Source of the DNA: Hawksworthiomyces lignivorus
Taxonomy: Eukaryota > Ascomycota > Sordariomycetes > Ophiostomatales > Ophiostomataceae
Reading direction: 5' to 3'
Assembly (NCBI GenBank): GCA_002917075.1
Contig: NTMA01000042.1
Coordinates: 124,001 to 188,000, forward strand
DNA: 64,000 bases
Below the pieces are notes generated by a model. The model was given only the letters and a program-made list of their open reading frames with translations. It was not told the DNA's origin and searched no databases. The position numbers and the translations under genes were made by a program. Of the stretch, positions 1-11,227 are shown piece after piece; within the stretch, counting starts at the first letter, position 1; each line of letters begins with the position of its first letter.

Positions 1-47
1 CATGCAACGAAAGCAAAGAATATTGTCTAGAGTCTAAAATATATTCA

Positions 48-1739
48 TCACAGCTCCCCACCTGTCGGTTGCGCCATGATCTGTTGACCGATCTCGCTCT
101 GCCAGAAGCTGCCATTCGGATATGTATACTTCTCCAATGCTTCATCGGTATAGCCTGTGGAGTAACCCGGCGCCAGCGGAGTGACGTAATGTGCATTGAT
201 AATCTTAGAAGGGTGCCGTAAGTTCTCCCTGTGGCTATCTGCGTTCTCAAGCATAGTCTTGCGGCCACTCACAGCGATGTAATCAATAGTACTCAAGTGA
301 GAAGTCAGCTCTGTGAGACCCATAGCGCCGTTATGTGGGACGCAAGGAACTTGAAATTTTAAGGCCATCAACATGACTGCCTGTTGTTTGTCATCAGGCG
401 TTAGTTGTCATTATTCAATATTCAAGCAGGAGGCAAAGTGGGGGAAACTATTGAAGTCAATCAGCTTACAAGACATTCATTCACGCTGCCGAGACGTACT
501 GCGTCGATCTGACAGACATCAGTGGCCTCAGCCTGAAGGAGTTGTTTGAACGTGACTCGGTTCTGAGCTGCCTCGCCCGTAGCAACTCCAACTCCGTACG
601 GCTTGAGAGCCTTGCGAATTGCGGCGTGTCCAAGAACATCGTCAGGATTGGTAGGCTCCTCTATGAAGACGGGCTTGAATTCAACTAGCTGTTTCATGTA
701 TTCAATAGCTTCCGGAACGCTCCAGACCTAGATTGATAACAAAATTCAGTATATATCCAAGTTGGTATGTGTATATCCTTTGTGGCTGTACAAAGGAAGG
801 GCAATAATCCATATAGTGAGCACTGTACCTGATTTGCATCAATCATAATCTGGTATCCCTTGTCGTAACCAAGCACGTCTCTCACAGCCGCCAATTTTTC
901 ACGATCTTTCTCGACGCTAGTGCCCACCTTGAATTTAAAGACGGTATATCCTTGTTCGATTGTTTCTTTCAGGACCTCTTTCATACGATCACCAGTAAAT
1001 GCCATCCACCCAGGCGATGTCGTATATGCTGGGACTGCAGTATTCGCCAGAGCTTCTTTCATCCTCTCCTCTTTGCCCTTTTGGGTTTCTTTAAGCAAGG
1101 ATACGCTTTCTTCGGGAGTGATTGCATCTGTAATGTAACGGAAATCAATGCAGCGAACGACTTCTTCGGGAGTCATATCGCACACAATTTTCCAAACCGG
1201 CTTTCCGAGGATTTTACCCCAAAGATCCCACACCGCATTCAAAACACCTGCAACAGCAAGATGTGTCACGCTCTTTTCGGGCCCTACCCATCGGTATTGG
1301 CTGTCTGCCACCATATACCTCCAAGTTCGTCCCATGTTGCGCGTCAGCTCCTGCATGGTCTTGCCAACAATTCGTTTTGCAAAGATCTCGAGAGCCATGC
1401 ATATCAGTTCGCTACCTCGACCATTACTAAACGCCTAAATAATAACCAGATTAGTATATACACATAAACAGAAACTGCACGTGCTGAAAAAGAAACGTGA
1501 AAACGAACAATGCCTTCACCAATTAGTCTGGTCTGGTTCGTTTTCAGCTGCACGTAGGGATGAGAACCATTGGTGCCGACGTGCATAGCATCAGAACCAA
1601 CACCATCAAGGCTGGTTGGAAAGCGAATATCTGTCACAGAAAATCCAACTATCTTCACATCTGCCTCCGTAAGACTTGAAAACAGGGCCATGGTTGGGGC
1701 TTCACTAGATGTTGTTGCCGTAGACAGTAGAGTAGGCAT
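48..1739 (-). CDS. Enolase-superfamily sugar acid dehydratase (L-galactonate / L-fuconate dehydratase type)
   Basis: Exons, in transcription order, are 1739..1509, 1434..829, 727..470 and 380..48, giving 475 residues. This is the usual size for fungal L-galactonate dehydratase (LGD1) and human ENOSF1. Seen: K244-x-K246 (FKFKVG), metal ligands D276 (IDANQ), E302 (FIEEP) and E331 (ATGE), then D354 (QIDAVRLG) and H381 (VPHNG), in the order and spacing of the mandelate racemase subgroup. Known: these enzymes dehydrate aldonic acids; LGD1 acts in fungal D-galacturonate catabolism. Inference: sugar acid dehydratase, probably cytosolic; the exact substrate (L-galactonate, L-fuconate or other) cannot be read from sequence. 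Splice joins restore family-like text across introns 2 and 3 (DANQ/VWSVPEA and [13 protein letters not shown]). Intron 1 uses an unusual GTTCGT donor, so its boundary is the least certain. The next gene, PXR1, is unrelated. Confidence 0.88.
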
Positions 1740-2172
1740 GCTGTTTGTTGTCCAGTTTCGAAGGAAGCGCTTTTTTTGGAAATAAGTTCTTACAAGAGAA
1801 TGCTTATTCTGAATCTTTAATCTAACCAAAACAAAAATATACGAACCAAAGCTTCCTTATTGACGGATTTTACTCAGTCTTAGATACTTCCACTGTCGGC
1901 ATCGGTCCCTTCTACAGCCCGCTTTCCGCGACATGGGTCACGGAAAAGAGCTTGATGCACCAGGGCCTAATAGGAACAGCTGCGACTAAAAGCTAGTGGC
2001 AGTGCGGAGTAATTTTGTGTGAAAGGGCCATTGTAACGGTATTCCATCCTTCCGCGCCGCCTTTCCCCGTGCCGCCTACACCCGTCTTCACAGGATCATC
2101 TTAGGCCTCTCGTATGCTTTAGGCCTAGTGTAATAAGACAAAGCAATGAAAAATACGCAAAATCAAGATTCC

Positions 2173-2208
<36 letters not shown>

Positions 2209-2417
2209 CACTGTCGACAGCATGAGAAGATACCGGTGCCCCTTCTCCAACTTGACCACTAGAGTGATGATAACTTTTAATCATTAATTTTTGTGCTACT
2301 TCAATGAATGCCATCTAATGCGCCATAATAATACCCACGAAAATTGCAATTGCCATAAAAAAAGCAGTCTATGAAAACCTTGGCCCAATAAAAACATCGC
2401 TAACATCAATGCCATTA
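1740..2417. other. Intergenic, promoter of dehydratase gene and 3' flank of PXR1
   Basis: Non-coding on both strands as far as I can see. It holds a pure A tract (annotated separately) close to the PXR1 3' end and the upstream region of the dehydratase gene. No RNA gene was recognised. Confidence 0.6.
2174..2207. repeat. Homopolymer A tract, 34 nt
   Basis: There are 34 consecutive A bases on the + strand, about 210 bp beyond the PXR1 stop codon. It is the longest homopolymer in the window. It could be a retroposed poly(A) tail or simple slippage; no coding sequence with a retrocopy look abuts it. Read-length error is possible at such a tract. Confidence 0.9.
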
Positions 2418-3639
2418 TTATGCTTTGATCATGAATATCTTTAGAGGGCATGTTAGTTTGCTGGGTCTCCTTTTGTAGTGATGGGTCGGAAAGTGAGGAT
2501 AACACGAGTCTTACCTGCTTGAGAGCCTGTGGATCCATCACAGCTGCACGTTTTTGTGCAATAAACCGCCTCCGGGCTAGATGACGGTTCGACACCAGCG
2601 ATGCCGGGTAAGCGCTGGTTGGCTTCTCAGATTCAGAGGGTGTAGCTGAGTCCGGGTCTATCCGCTCGCTTGTCGCTGTTGCTGAAGTTGAGGCAGAAGA
2701 TTCTTCGTCATTGCTCCTTCTTTTCTTTTCCTTCTTCTCCTTTTTGTCCTTTTTCTTGTCTTTCTTTTCCTTCTTGCTCTTTTTCGATGCCTTTCCTTCT
2801 TCAGCATCATCTATTAATTCCGTTTCCGCAGCGTTTTCCGCCTCATCGGAATCGGCCTCTTTCTCGTCTCTCCTTCTCTTTTTAGCCTTCTTCTCCTCAC
2901 TGCTGGTGCTATCGTCGTCGCTCGTCGCTTTCCGCTTCTTTGAAGATTTCTTTTCCTTTTTGTCTTTCTTTTCCTTCTTCTCCCGCTTCTCTTTCTTCGC
3001 CCTCCTTCGAGCCTCCTTGCTGTCGTCCGCCTCGGCTGCCGACGGTGCGTCTTCCGATGCACTGTTTGATCCAGAGGCTTCTTCCACTGTGGGTTTGGCA
3101 GTTTCCTCCGTAAACTCCTGGAGCATCTCGTCGCCGACCAGCAGGCCGCCTCGCACGAACCGCATTGGCCCGAACTTACGCTCTACGTACAGCGTAAGCT
3201 TGATGTTCTCGCGCGCCTGGCGCTTCTCCTCAATCACGGTCTCTGACGTCCCGTTTAGCCTCCCCAGCAGATCCTTGAAGACGTCGAGGCCCGTGCACTG
3301 GTTGGCCGTGTTGTTGCCCGCCGGCGCGGCGCCGATACCCAGGTTGTCCTCGCGCAGCACCGCCCGGATGTACGAGGCGCTAGCAGCCGTGTGGAACGCC
3401 GCGTGGGCGGCATCTTTCTGACCCAGGTACTGGCCTGGCTCCCAGCCCTGCGAGCGCATAATCTTATGGGCAAAGGTATCCGTGTTCCGCGCCCATCGTG
3501 TATTGTTGGGATCGTCCCCGATCCGCCGTTTGCTGGACAAGCAGAACGTATGTTAGCCAGGGCAAACGTCGCCTTAAACAATTAGACAATAGAGTGCGGA
3601 TTATATATTCACATACTTCTTTGCCGCAGCGAGGCCCAT
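2418..3639 (-). CDS. PXR1: G-patch ribosome biogenesis / telomerase-inhibitor protein PXR1 (GNO1, PINX1 homologue)
   Basis: Exons are 3639..3617, 3532..2515 and 2438..2418, giving 353 residues. The 23-nt first exon encodes MGLAAAK. Joining it to exon 2 gives the family N-terminus MGLAAAKNKRRIGDDPNNT, followed by the G-patch core (SQGWEPGQYLG, about residues 33-45). The middle half is acidic and lysine-rich, with KKEKKEKKDKK-type runs typical of PXR1. The 21-nt last exon restores the conserved tail DPQALKQIFMIKA. Known: PXR1 is nucleolar, activates the helicase Prp43 through the G-patch for rRNA processing, and PINX1 homologues restrain telomerase. Both micro-exons were placed by splice sites plus the conserved protein ends. 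Naive frame reading would extend the C-terminus by about 60 wrong residues. Confidence 0.93.
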
Positions 3640-4359
3640 CGTGGTCGTGTGGATCAGGAAAGCGGATTTCTCTATAGATGCTCGAAGGAAAGTAGAGTGA
3701 AGTCTCTCGGAGTCCGCCTTTCGTTTTCATAATTTTTTTTCTGCCAGTGCTATTTTTTAGTGGGGCTTATCGTAATTTTTGTTTGGCTGATGACCACACC
3801 GACAATATTCAGGCTAGGCGTATCACGTGCATATTCTTGTCCATAAATTATTATGGCAAACGAGCCTTCTTCGTCTAAGAGAAATTTACCGCAGCCAAGC
3901 TATAAATGTCGCTGGAGAAGATATTTGCTTGCTTTATTTGCTCTCATCTTTTGGTCCTTTCGATGCGGTCTATTCGCCTTCTTTTGGCTGTTTCTTTCCA
4001 ACGATTTTCCAAAAGATTTTTACATATATTAACAAGTCAAATAGACCTGGGAAGCAATGTTGCGATCACTGGTTCAAGTAGTTCTCGAGGACCTGTATCT
4101 TGATATGCGATTTAGCTGTAATTGCCAATTGTGCAAGTGTGGGAAAAGGAAAGAGCTCCAAGGAGATACTCTCATAGAATATATAATCCACAAGTCGCGC
4201 TTGCCCTTTTATTTGTGAATAAAAGGATTTAAATTCCGTAGAAACCTATTTGTTACTATTTTGCTCAAATGAGACGATCAAATTTCAATAACCTCCCAAC
4301 ATTAAACATGATAAACTTGCTTCCGCGGCATAAGAGCATCGCTAAATTTGTGTTACACC
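3640..4359. other. Intergenic, divergent promoter between PXR1 and coiled-coil gene
   Basis: About 720 bp, AT-rich, with no convincing coding frame on either strand. Overlapping open frames at 3827-4103 show no family resemblance and biased hydrophobic composition. It should contain promoters for both flanking genes. Confidence 0.55.
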
Positions 4360-4996
4360 ATGCCACCGAGAAAGAATTCCTCTTCTATTCGGCGACAGCT
4401 CAGTGTTGAGACGATGGACACACACTCAGACGACATAGAGGCCGATATCAGCAGCGACTTGGACGACACGTTTGATCCAGTGCAGGCGGCTGTTGAGCTG
4501 AGGAATGTCATAGATGAGGTACGAATTTTTACATTCGCCCTCTTTGCGTTGTTGTCCGTCTCTCTCATGAAGCTAATTCCAACTAGCTCAAGAAGCAGCG
4601 TCATGTGGCCCGCAAGAAGATTGAGAAGAAATACCAGAGCAAGCTTGTGCAAATCACCAAACAAGCAGAAAAGCGATTGGATGAAGAGGACAAAGCAATG
4701 CAAGTATTCAAGTGCTTGCTCATGATCTCCAAGATTGGGTAGCCTTTCTAACCCTACTCAAAAGTGCGCTCCATCGACAGCAGCAGCTGGCCCGGCTTGT
4801 GGCGGCCGTGGAGGCGCGGGATGCTACGTTGCGGGCTGCGGCAGACAAGATAGGCCCATTCTACGACAGTTGTATGAATCTCACGAACATGCTGGAGAAT
4901 TTGTACACAGGACTAGCGGAGGAGGCACGCTCAGCCGTCATGACAATGGAGAACGATGGAAATTTTCTTGAGAATAAGCAGAAGAAGCCAGTGTAA
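4360..4996 (+). CDS. Small coiled-coil protein of unknown function
   Basis: Exons 4360..4518, 4587..4703 and 4781..4996 give 163 residues. I chose ATG 4360 (MPPRKNSSSIRR) because an earlier in-frame codon at 4348 has a poorer context and adds only four residues. Both introns have GT/AG ends and keep frame: GATGAG|CTCAAG at the first junction and ATGCAA|CAGCAG at the second. Seen: an acidic stretch with a Ser/Asp-rich segment (about residues 25-48), then a highly charged helix rich in Lys, Glu and Gln (about 55-125) that looks like a coiled coil, and a polar C-terminus. The size and layout would fit a subunit of a small coiled-coil complex, but I recognise no family and infer no function. PXR1 lies divergently upstream. 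Confidence 0.68.
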
Positions 4997-5266
4997 ACAA
5001 AAAATGGGGCAAAGGCCTGCTTAGGTGCGAGGAGCAAGGCAAAGGCACGTAATTAGATAGTGTCACGCATTGAACAGCTGAGATTATGAGATGAGAATTG
5101 ATCGAAGAAAGTAGCGAGAAGTCGTGGGAAATCTGTATTCTTTTGCCGGGTCTTGAAATCCTTGGCCATACATTTCTGTTCTATGTTGTCATTATATCGT
5201 ACAATCGGCCATTCTAAGTTTTTCTTTTATTACATTCCGGTTGTCGTTTTCGATTCTTCCATATAT

Positions 5267-5635
5267 TTATACCTTGAACCCAAATCCAGCCATGCACGTC
5301 CGGTATTGTTCAATGGTCGATTTGCAATCTGCGGCAGGATCGGCAGCCTTCGAAAAGAGCATGCATTCGTCGCGCCTTGACTTTTCTTGGTTGCAGACGC
5401 AGCACGGCTGGTGTTGTCAGCACCATGCAGGAGTCAATAAGATCATATATTCAGGGAATCAACCAAACGAACCTTAGGCTTGGAGGCCGCGTCGCTGGTA
5501 GAAATGGTTGGTTGCGCCGGAACCGGGCAGGCTGTGAGCAAGTTTAGCAAGGATGCGACAGAATGTTATGAGCTGATTTGCAGTCGCCAGGATGGCTCTC
5601 TTACCAATTGACGCCGCTTGTTCTGAAGAAGACAT
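5267..5635 (-). CDS. COX17: Mitochondrial copper chaperone COX17
   Basis: Exons are 5635..5605, 5531..5473 and 5407..5267, giving 76 residues, the normal size for Cox17. Joined exons give MSSSEQAASIACPVPAQ, then SKPKPCCVC, a CX9C pair (CNQEKSRRDEC) and a second CX9C pair (CKSTIEQYRTC), ending CMAGFGFKV. Known: Cox17 carries Cu(I) in the intermembrane space and hands it to Sco1 and Cox11 for cytochrome c oxidase. The KPCCVC cysteines bind copper, and the twin CX9C helices are oxidised by Mia40. All copper and disulfide cysteines are present. The gene is so split that no exon exceeds 141 nt, so it is easily missed by ORF-based annotation. Intron 2 has a GTTCGT donor, like intron 1 of the dehydratase gene. 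Confidence 0.95.
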
Positions 5636-6017
5636 TGTTGATCAGTGTAGTGAGAGGAAGTCCCAAAAGAAAATCCAGACAGAGGCGAAAAATGAGGATT
5701 TGAAAGAAGGTGGGTTGATGAGAAAAGTTTAAAAAGGCTGCTGGACGAGTTGAGCAAGTTTGTCGCATTTGTCAGTCGACATTTACAATAGCCTTATTTG
5801 TGGGGAAGCGTATCCGATGTCAGCCGATTTGATCACGTGTAGACACTATTGCAACTATTCTGGGATAGCAAAAGTTTAGACTCAGCTGCTGGCTGAGTTG
5901 AAGAAGTACGAGTACTGTTCTGCAAACCAATTAATACGAGCACATTCGTGATTTGCGATAGACTTTTATTCATTTTATTTTATTATTCAATTGTTTTTCT
6001 TAATTCCATGCCTTCCT
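5636..6017. other. Intergenic between TEL2 3' end and COX17 start
   Basis: About 380 bp separating two minus-strand genes. It holds the COX17 promoter and 5' leader, with pyrimidine-rich sequence just upstream of its ATG when read on the minus strand, plus the TEL2 3' flank. No other feature seen. Confidence 0.55.
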
Positions 6018-9000
6018 TTAACCAATCATTTCTCCCAAAAGAAGATTTTTGTAGCTCTCCATGCCTTCTGTCAAGCGGACGTATACACCAGCAGCAAGCA
6101 TTTGAATTTCGTTTTCTTGGCCTCCGCTGGCTGCATCCTGGCCGCGGGTGTTCTCGAGCACCTGAAGCACCCAGTCGCGGGTCTGCACGACCTCGCGTGG
6201 CAAGTCGCGGCAGAGATCGCGTAGGCGATTCTCATTGACATCTAGAAGCGCTAGGATTGCAAAGAGCACGGCATGCGTCACCATTGCGTCGCCGACGCAA
6301 TGTGCTTGCACACTGCTGCTCAGCAGAAGGCTCCAGAGCTCAGCCGTCATGTCCGGTAGAGAAAGGGCGCTTGGGCCAGCAGCATGAACCAAGACGGCCA
6401 GTGTCTTCAGGTAAAAGGAAAGAAGAGAAGGCTCGAAGAGGATGCCCCGCATGCGTGCCGATGAGGCGGACTGGATGGCGAGCTGGAACCGTGCTATCAG
6501 CGGGAAGAAGAATGCCGAGGCGATTACCTGTGCTGTGGTGTTGGCTGCAGCTGGCCGTGCGCCGCTCGGTCCAGCTTTCTTCCTTTTTATGATACCCGAC
6601 TGGCCTCCTTTTCCACGCTGCTCGACGCGCGACTTAAACGAGGCCAGCTTTAAGACATCTGGGCCGGTTGCCTCATCTGCTGCCTTTGCCGCAACCGGAC
6701 CAATGAAGCTTGCTGTTAATGAATCTGCAATGGAGTCTAGGGTACCACGAGGTAGCGCCTTGAGTGGCGAAGCTCCTGAAAGCGCTCCTGCGGTTTTCGC
6801 TGCAGGCGAGGAAATATATAACTGCTCTACCCGCTCTGGGAGCTGCTTCGATGGAAACGCTGCGGCATCTGCATACTCGGATGTCTCAAACCCTGCCAGC
6901 TCTCGAGCGCCCAAACCGAGAGCCGTGAGAACAGACGCTCGCTGCGCAAGAGAATAATCGCCTTCAAAGAAGGTCCATGAAAACCATGGTGCGACCAATT
7001 TGGGTTGGGCAATAACAAGCGCTACCATGCTCTGTTGTCGTAATTGGTAAAAATCATCCATATCGAATGTGTCCTGGAGACCGATAAGGATCGAAGCGAG
7101 GTCTTTGGCGTGCTGCAGCACTTCTGTTCCAAAGTTTGCCTTGCGTCGGATCAGGACGGGAGCTGTAGTCAGAGCCAGCTTCTGTTTGTCGTAGTTCTCT
7201 GTATCGCGGAAGTATGCAATCAAGCTCCGAATGTACACCGGGGCTTTTGGTTTGTCTCTTCGGATCATAGCGGGGTCATCATCTGAATCTTCCGTGTCCG
7301 AGTCAGGTTTCGCATAGGCAGCAAGATCGGCATCTTCGTCGCTTTCTGCACTGCCGTTGTCATCTAGCTCCTCAATTATGAATCCTGTTGTTTGCGGTGG
7401 ACGCGGCTGCCGCGGTACTTGTCTGGGAGCTGACTTCTGTGGTTGAGGTTTGACTCGACTTGTTTGGTCTGTAATCCTCTTGGGCCTATCTTTGTGCGAT
7501 CGCAAAGCATCAATAGAGCCTATCGTGTCCGAGACTAGCACGAGACCTTTGTACCACTTGGCTTCATCCGAATCCATCTCCTCCATCTGGAAATTAAGTT
7601 TATTTTTATTGTCATCGATCAAACCGGAGATCGCTTCTCCGACAACCATTCCCAGAAAACGGGCACGGTTTTGTGAGGCGCCAAGTCGATTTGATACTAT
7701 GTCCAGATATGTGCGTGATCGTAACAAGGATGCAAGCGCTCTCGGTGCACTGCGATGGACATAGCCGGCGGAAAGAAGTAGCACTTGTGCCTTGGCTTCG
7801 AGAGATGGTTAGTGAACTTGCCCACGTAATATATATGGAGCGAGAATGATACATAGACTTACCTTCCTGTTGGATGACTGGAGAATGCTTGATGAAGAGC
7901 TGATCACCAAATTCTGACATGCATTTCTCTAAGACTTCAGTCACTTTCCTTGGATCTTCGGCGACAACAGCAATGGCTGCCCGCTTCGTTCCAATATCAT
8001 TTCCAAAGCTGGTTGAGGCGGCTGTCAGAAGCCATGAGATGAGCTGCTCTTGAAGCAGCTGGCTACTGCCCACAACAGCTTTGATCAATCCAGCCACGGA
8101 TGTAATAGTTTTCGCGTCTGCTGTCGAAGGGTCTCCCTGATTTGAGCTGAAATAAGTTTCCGAGATAAATTTCAGAATTCCTGAAAGCACTTTCTTTTGC
8201 TTATGTGCCGGAAGCTGTTCTAATAATATCGAAAAAGAGCTCGAATTCGACTCAGAACTGCTAAGCAGCAGCTCAGAAATGAGAACCGAGACTACGGTAT
8301 CTACTAGGCGGTTAGCAGACCATTTTTTCTCTCTCAAGATTTAAAGAGACGTACCAGGGTATCCTAGCTGCAGCGCTTTTCCAAGCAGGTCTCCAAGGAC
8401 TTTTTGGTCTTGGCCCGCAGACGGCTGCGTGCTCCAATATGCGATGTTCCTTGTCAGCCATAAGCTGTATTCTTTACCATCCGCTAGCCAAGATGATGTG
8501 AATTTCTCCATATCTGACGTTGCTTTCACGAGGGTGTCGGCTTCTGCAGACAAAGACACCACTCTGCCTCCGCCGAGAATATTCGAGAATTCTTGTGCAA
8601 GGGGCCGCCTCTTGGCCTCGTTGTCCGCACCGGACACGCTGTCCTTCCATATTTGGAACACAGAAGCCTCACCAGCAAGCAGCTCAGAAATAACCTCCAA
8701 TACTGTTTTGAGCTGCCATGTCGAATCTACAGTAGAGTCCTTTGTAGAGACGGCTGTCTTTGCTCCGGCGACGAGGGCTCGGAGACGCACGATGAGAGCA
8801 CTTAAACCTGTCACGCTCCGCAGGCACATGAGCAGAAGCTCTAGATCTGTCAGCTTGCTGCTCTTTTTCTTTTTCACCTTCTTGTCATGGACTTCTTTTC
8901 CCTGATGACTGTTTTTGTGGCCTTCGTGGAACAGAGTCCAATAGTTTGGCACAATGGCGGTTACCAGAACTTGAACTAGCTGAGCGGAGATTGGGGTGGG

Positions 9001-9234
9001 ATGGCGGATATCGATGGGTGCGCCATCTGAGATGAGGAACCGCAATACAGATACCAGCTCATCGTAATTTGGCTCATTTTTAAGGACTTCGAGGGCCTCT
9101 TCGGCTGAGCCCGAGGTGAACTCCTGCCGCTTCGCAGCTCGTGTCGCACTTGTCACCTCTTGCAGAAGAGGAGCATTTTGCTTGTCGGCTTTGTTGCTGT
9201 AGGTGGTGCTGACAGGAGTTAATAGCGCATCCAT
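6018..9234 (-). CDS. TEL2: Telomere length regulator TEL2 (PIKK maturation factor)
   Basis: Exons are 9234..8355, 8303..7863 and 7795..6018, giving 1032 residues. The start is ATG 9234 (MDALLTPVSTTY); frame openness upstream of this uses no ATG. The conserved Telomere_reg-2 domain (PF10193) is at about residues 625-740, recognisable by PVYIRSLIAYFRDTENYDK, then a segment ending HAKDLASILIGLQDTFD. An acidic linker precedes it. The N-terminal half is alpha-solenoid-like. Known: Tel2, with Tti1 and Tti2, binds newly made ATM, ATR, TOR and related kinases with Hsp90 and R2TP so that they fold. Serines in the acidic linker (GSAESDEDADL, DSDTEDSDDD) look like CK2-type sites, the mode by which Tel2 recruits the R2TP reader Pih1; that is inference here. 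It is divergent from UBA3 over a 329-bp promoter. Confidence 0.93.
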
Positions 9235-9563
9235 GCCGACAGATTGCGCTCTGTCCAAAAAAACATCTGCTCACAGTTTTGTTGCGCTCGTACGTTTCAT
9301 CAAAAAGTCGTGCTTACAGTTGCCTGGCTTTGATGAGGTGAAGTCAGAGTTCAGCTAATTCAGTGCTGTGGAGGGGCGGGGCCGCTGACGTTACAGGGCT
9401 TATCGATAAGCACGCCACGGTGAGCTTGACCCTCCACGCCTATACACAGGCAGCTAAGAAAGATGCCGCGATTGTTACAGATCCGGGTCATTTGCTTCCG
9501 TAGTGTTCAAGAAACGGGAGCTTAAATCGCAGGAAGCCGAGATACTCGAGATAGGAAGTCGAG
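9235..9563. promoter_or_regulatory. Short divergent promoter TEL2 / UBA3 with GATAA palindrome and GC box
   Basis: Only 329 bp separate the TEL2 and UBA3 start codons. It carries a perfect 12-bp palindrome CTTATCGATAAG at 9399..9410 (two opposed GATAA cores) and a GC-rich box GGGGCGGGGCC at about 9372-9382. A similar palindrome sits in the RPC40/NUO49 divergent promoter. Regulatory role is inferred. Confidence 0.5.
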
Positions 9564-10974
9564 ATGGCCGATACTGTGGTAGAACAAAGTTCTGAAAGAT
9601 GGTGAGACATGTGATTTGCGTGTGGTATCCTTCCATATGCGACCGCATTTTCGCGCGGTCTACCCCTAGCAGCTGGGCAGCAATGACTGACCTCACGAAA
9701 ACAGGAAGTACCTAGATAGAATCCGGACAACTCCGGGGCCCTTCACTTTGATTGACGAAGGGTTTGACTTGGAACAGGTCATTCCCTTCGTCGACCAGAT
9801 GAAGATCCTCGTGATCGGGGCCGGCGGTCTGGGCTGCGAGATTCTCAAGGACCTTGCGCTCTCTGGCTTCAAGGACATCCACGTCATCGACATGGACACG
9901 ATCGACATCTCCAACCTGAACCGGCAGTTCCTGTTCCGCAAGTCGGACGTGGGCAAGTCCAAGGCGGAGGTGGCGGCGCGGTTCGTCATGCGGCGGGTGC
10001 GCGGCGTGACGATCACGCCGCACAACAACCGCATCCAGGACTTTGACAGCGAGTTCTACCAGCAGTTCCAGGTGGTGGTGTGCGGGCTGGACAGCGTCGA
10101 GGCGCGGCGGTGGATCAACGCGATGCTGGTGGACATGGCGGAGAGCGGCGACTCGGGCGACTGCATCAAGCCGCTGATCGACGGCGGCACCGAGGGCTTC
10201 AAGGGCCAGTCGCGCGTGGTGATCCCGACGGTGACGTCGTGCATCGAGTGCCAGCTGGACATGCACGCGCCGCGGGCGGCGGTGCCGCTGTGCACGCTGG
10301 CCACGATCCCGCGGCAGCCCGAGCACTGCATCGAGTGGGCGCACATCATCGCGTGGGAGCAGGAGAAGCCGTTCCCGGCGCTGGACAAGGACGACCCTGA
10401 GCACATCACCTGGCTGTACCGCAAGGCGCTGGGCCGCGCCGCCGAGTTCCGCATCCCGGGCGTCACGTACGCGCTGACGCAGGGCGTGGTAAAGAACATC
10501 ATCCCCGCTATCGCCTCGACCAACGCCGTCATCGCCGCCAGCTGCTGCAACGAGGTGCTCAAGATCGCCACCAGCATCGTCCCCGCGCTGGGCCTCGGCG
10601 GCGACAACTATATGATGTACTCGGGCAACGAGAGCATCTACACCTACACGTTCAAGCACGAGCGCAAGGACGACTGCCCCGTGTGCGGCGAGGAGCAGAA
10701 GGCGCGCCCGGTCACGGCCGACCTGACCCTGACCCTGGGTGAGTTCCTCGAGAACTTCGGCGACCGGCCCGACGCCCAGCTCAAGAAGCCGTCGATCCGC
10801 GCCGACAAGAGCACCCTCTACATGCGCAGCCCGCCGAGCCTGGAGGAGAAGACGCGGCCAAACCTGGACCGCACGCTCAAAGACCTGGGACTGGACTACG
10901 GCCAAGAGGTTGTGGTTACGGACCCGGCATACCCTACTCTAGTATTTAGTTTCATCCTCACTGCGAAGGCATAA
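9564..10974 (+). CDS. UBA3: NEDD8-activating enzyme E1 catalytic subunit UBA3
   Basis: Exons 9564..9601 and 9705..10974 give 435 residues. The 38-nt first exon (MADTVVEQSSER) joins to WKYLDRIRTTPGPFT, the normal UBA3 N-terminus. Seen: nucleotide-binding GAGGLG at residues 51-56, DMDTIDISNLNRQFLFR, zinc-ligand pairs CIEC (192-195) and CPVC, and the catalytic cysteine C209 in VPLCTLATIPRQPEHCIEW. A C-terminal ubiquitin-fold-like domain follows. Known: UBA3 pairs with ULA1 (APP-BP1) to adenylate NEDD8/Rub1, take it as a thioester and pass it to UBC12 for cullin neddylation. All catalytic parts are present. Third-position GC is very high, which creates a 397-residue antisense open frame that I do not believe. 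Confidence 0.96.
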
Positions 10975-11227
10975 ATTGGTAAAATAGCGAATGCAATATG
11001 TAAAAATCAAAAGCTACACATATGTTCAACTGCATCGCGGAAAGGAAGAAGCGCTGTTGTGACTCTTGTTTTTTGCGTTGCCTATTTTGGTATCCTGGAC
11101 GCCGTGTGTTCCCCCCTCCTTTTAAAATACACATGTCTATGCCGTCGTAGCAAAAGCCTCTGAGAGTAAAAAAATTGAACCATCTCATCCATGATATACA
11201 CCTTCCGCAACCCTATGCAAACTGCAA

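Noticed and set aside
6018..8341. Apparent frame breaks in TEL2 as a possible pseudogene
   Set aside because: Both breaks are bridged by GT-AG introns that restore conserved text (PVDTVVSVLI and QQEAKAQVLLLSAGYV).
9712..10905. 397-codon minus-strand open frame
   Set aside because: It lies antisense to the secure UBA3 gene. High GC at third positions removes stops from the opposite strand; its Val/Arg/Leu/His-rich product resembles nothing.
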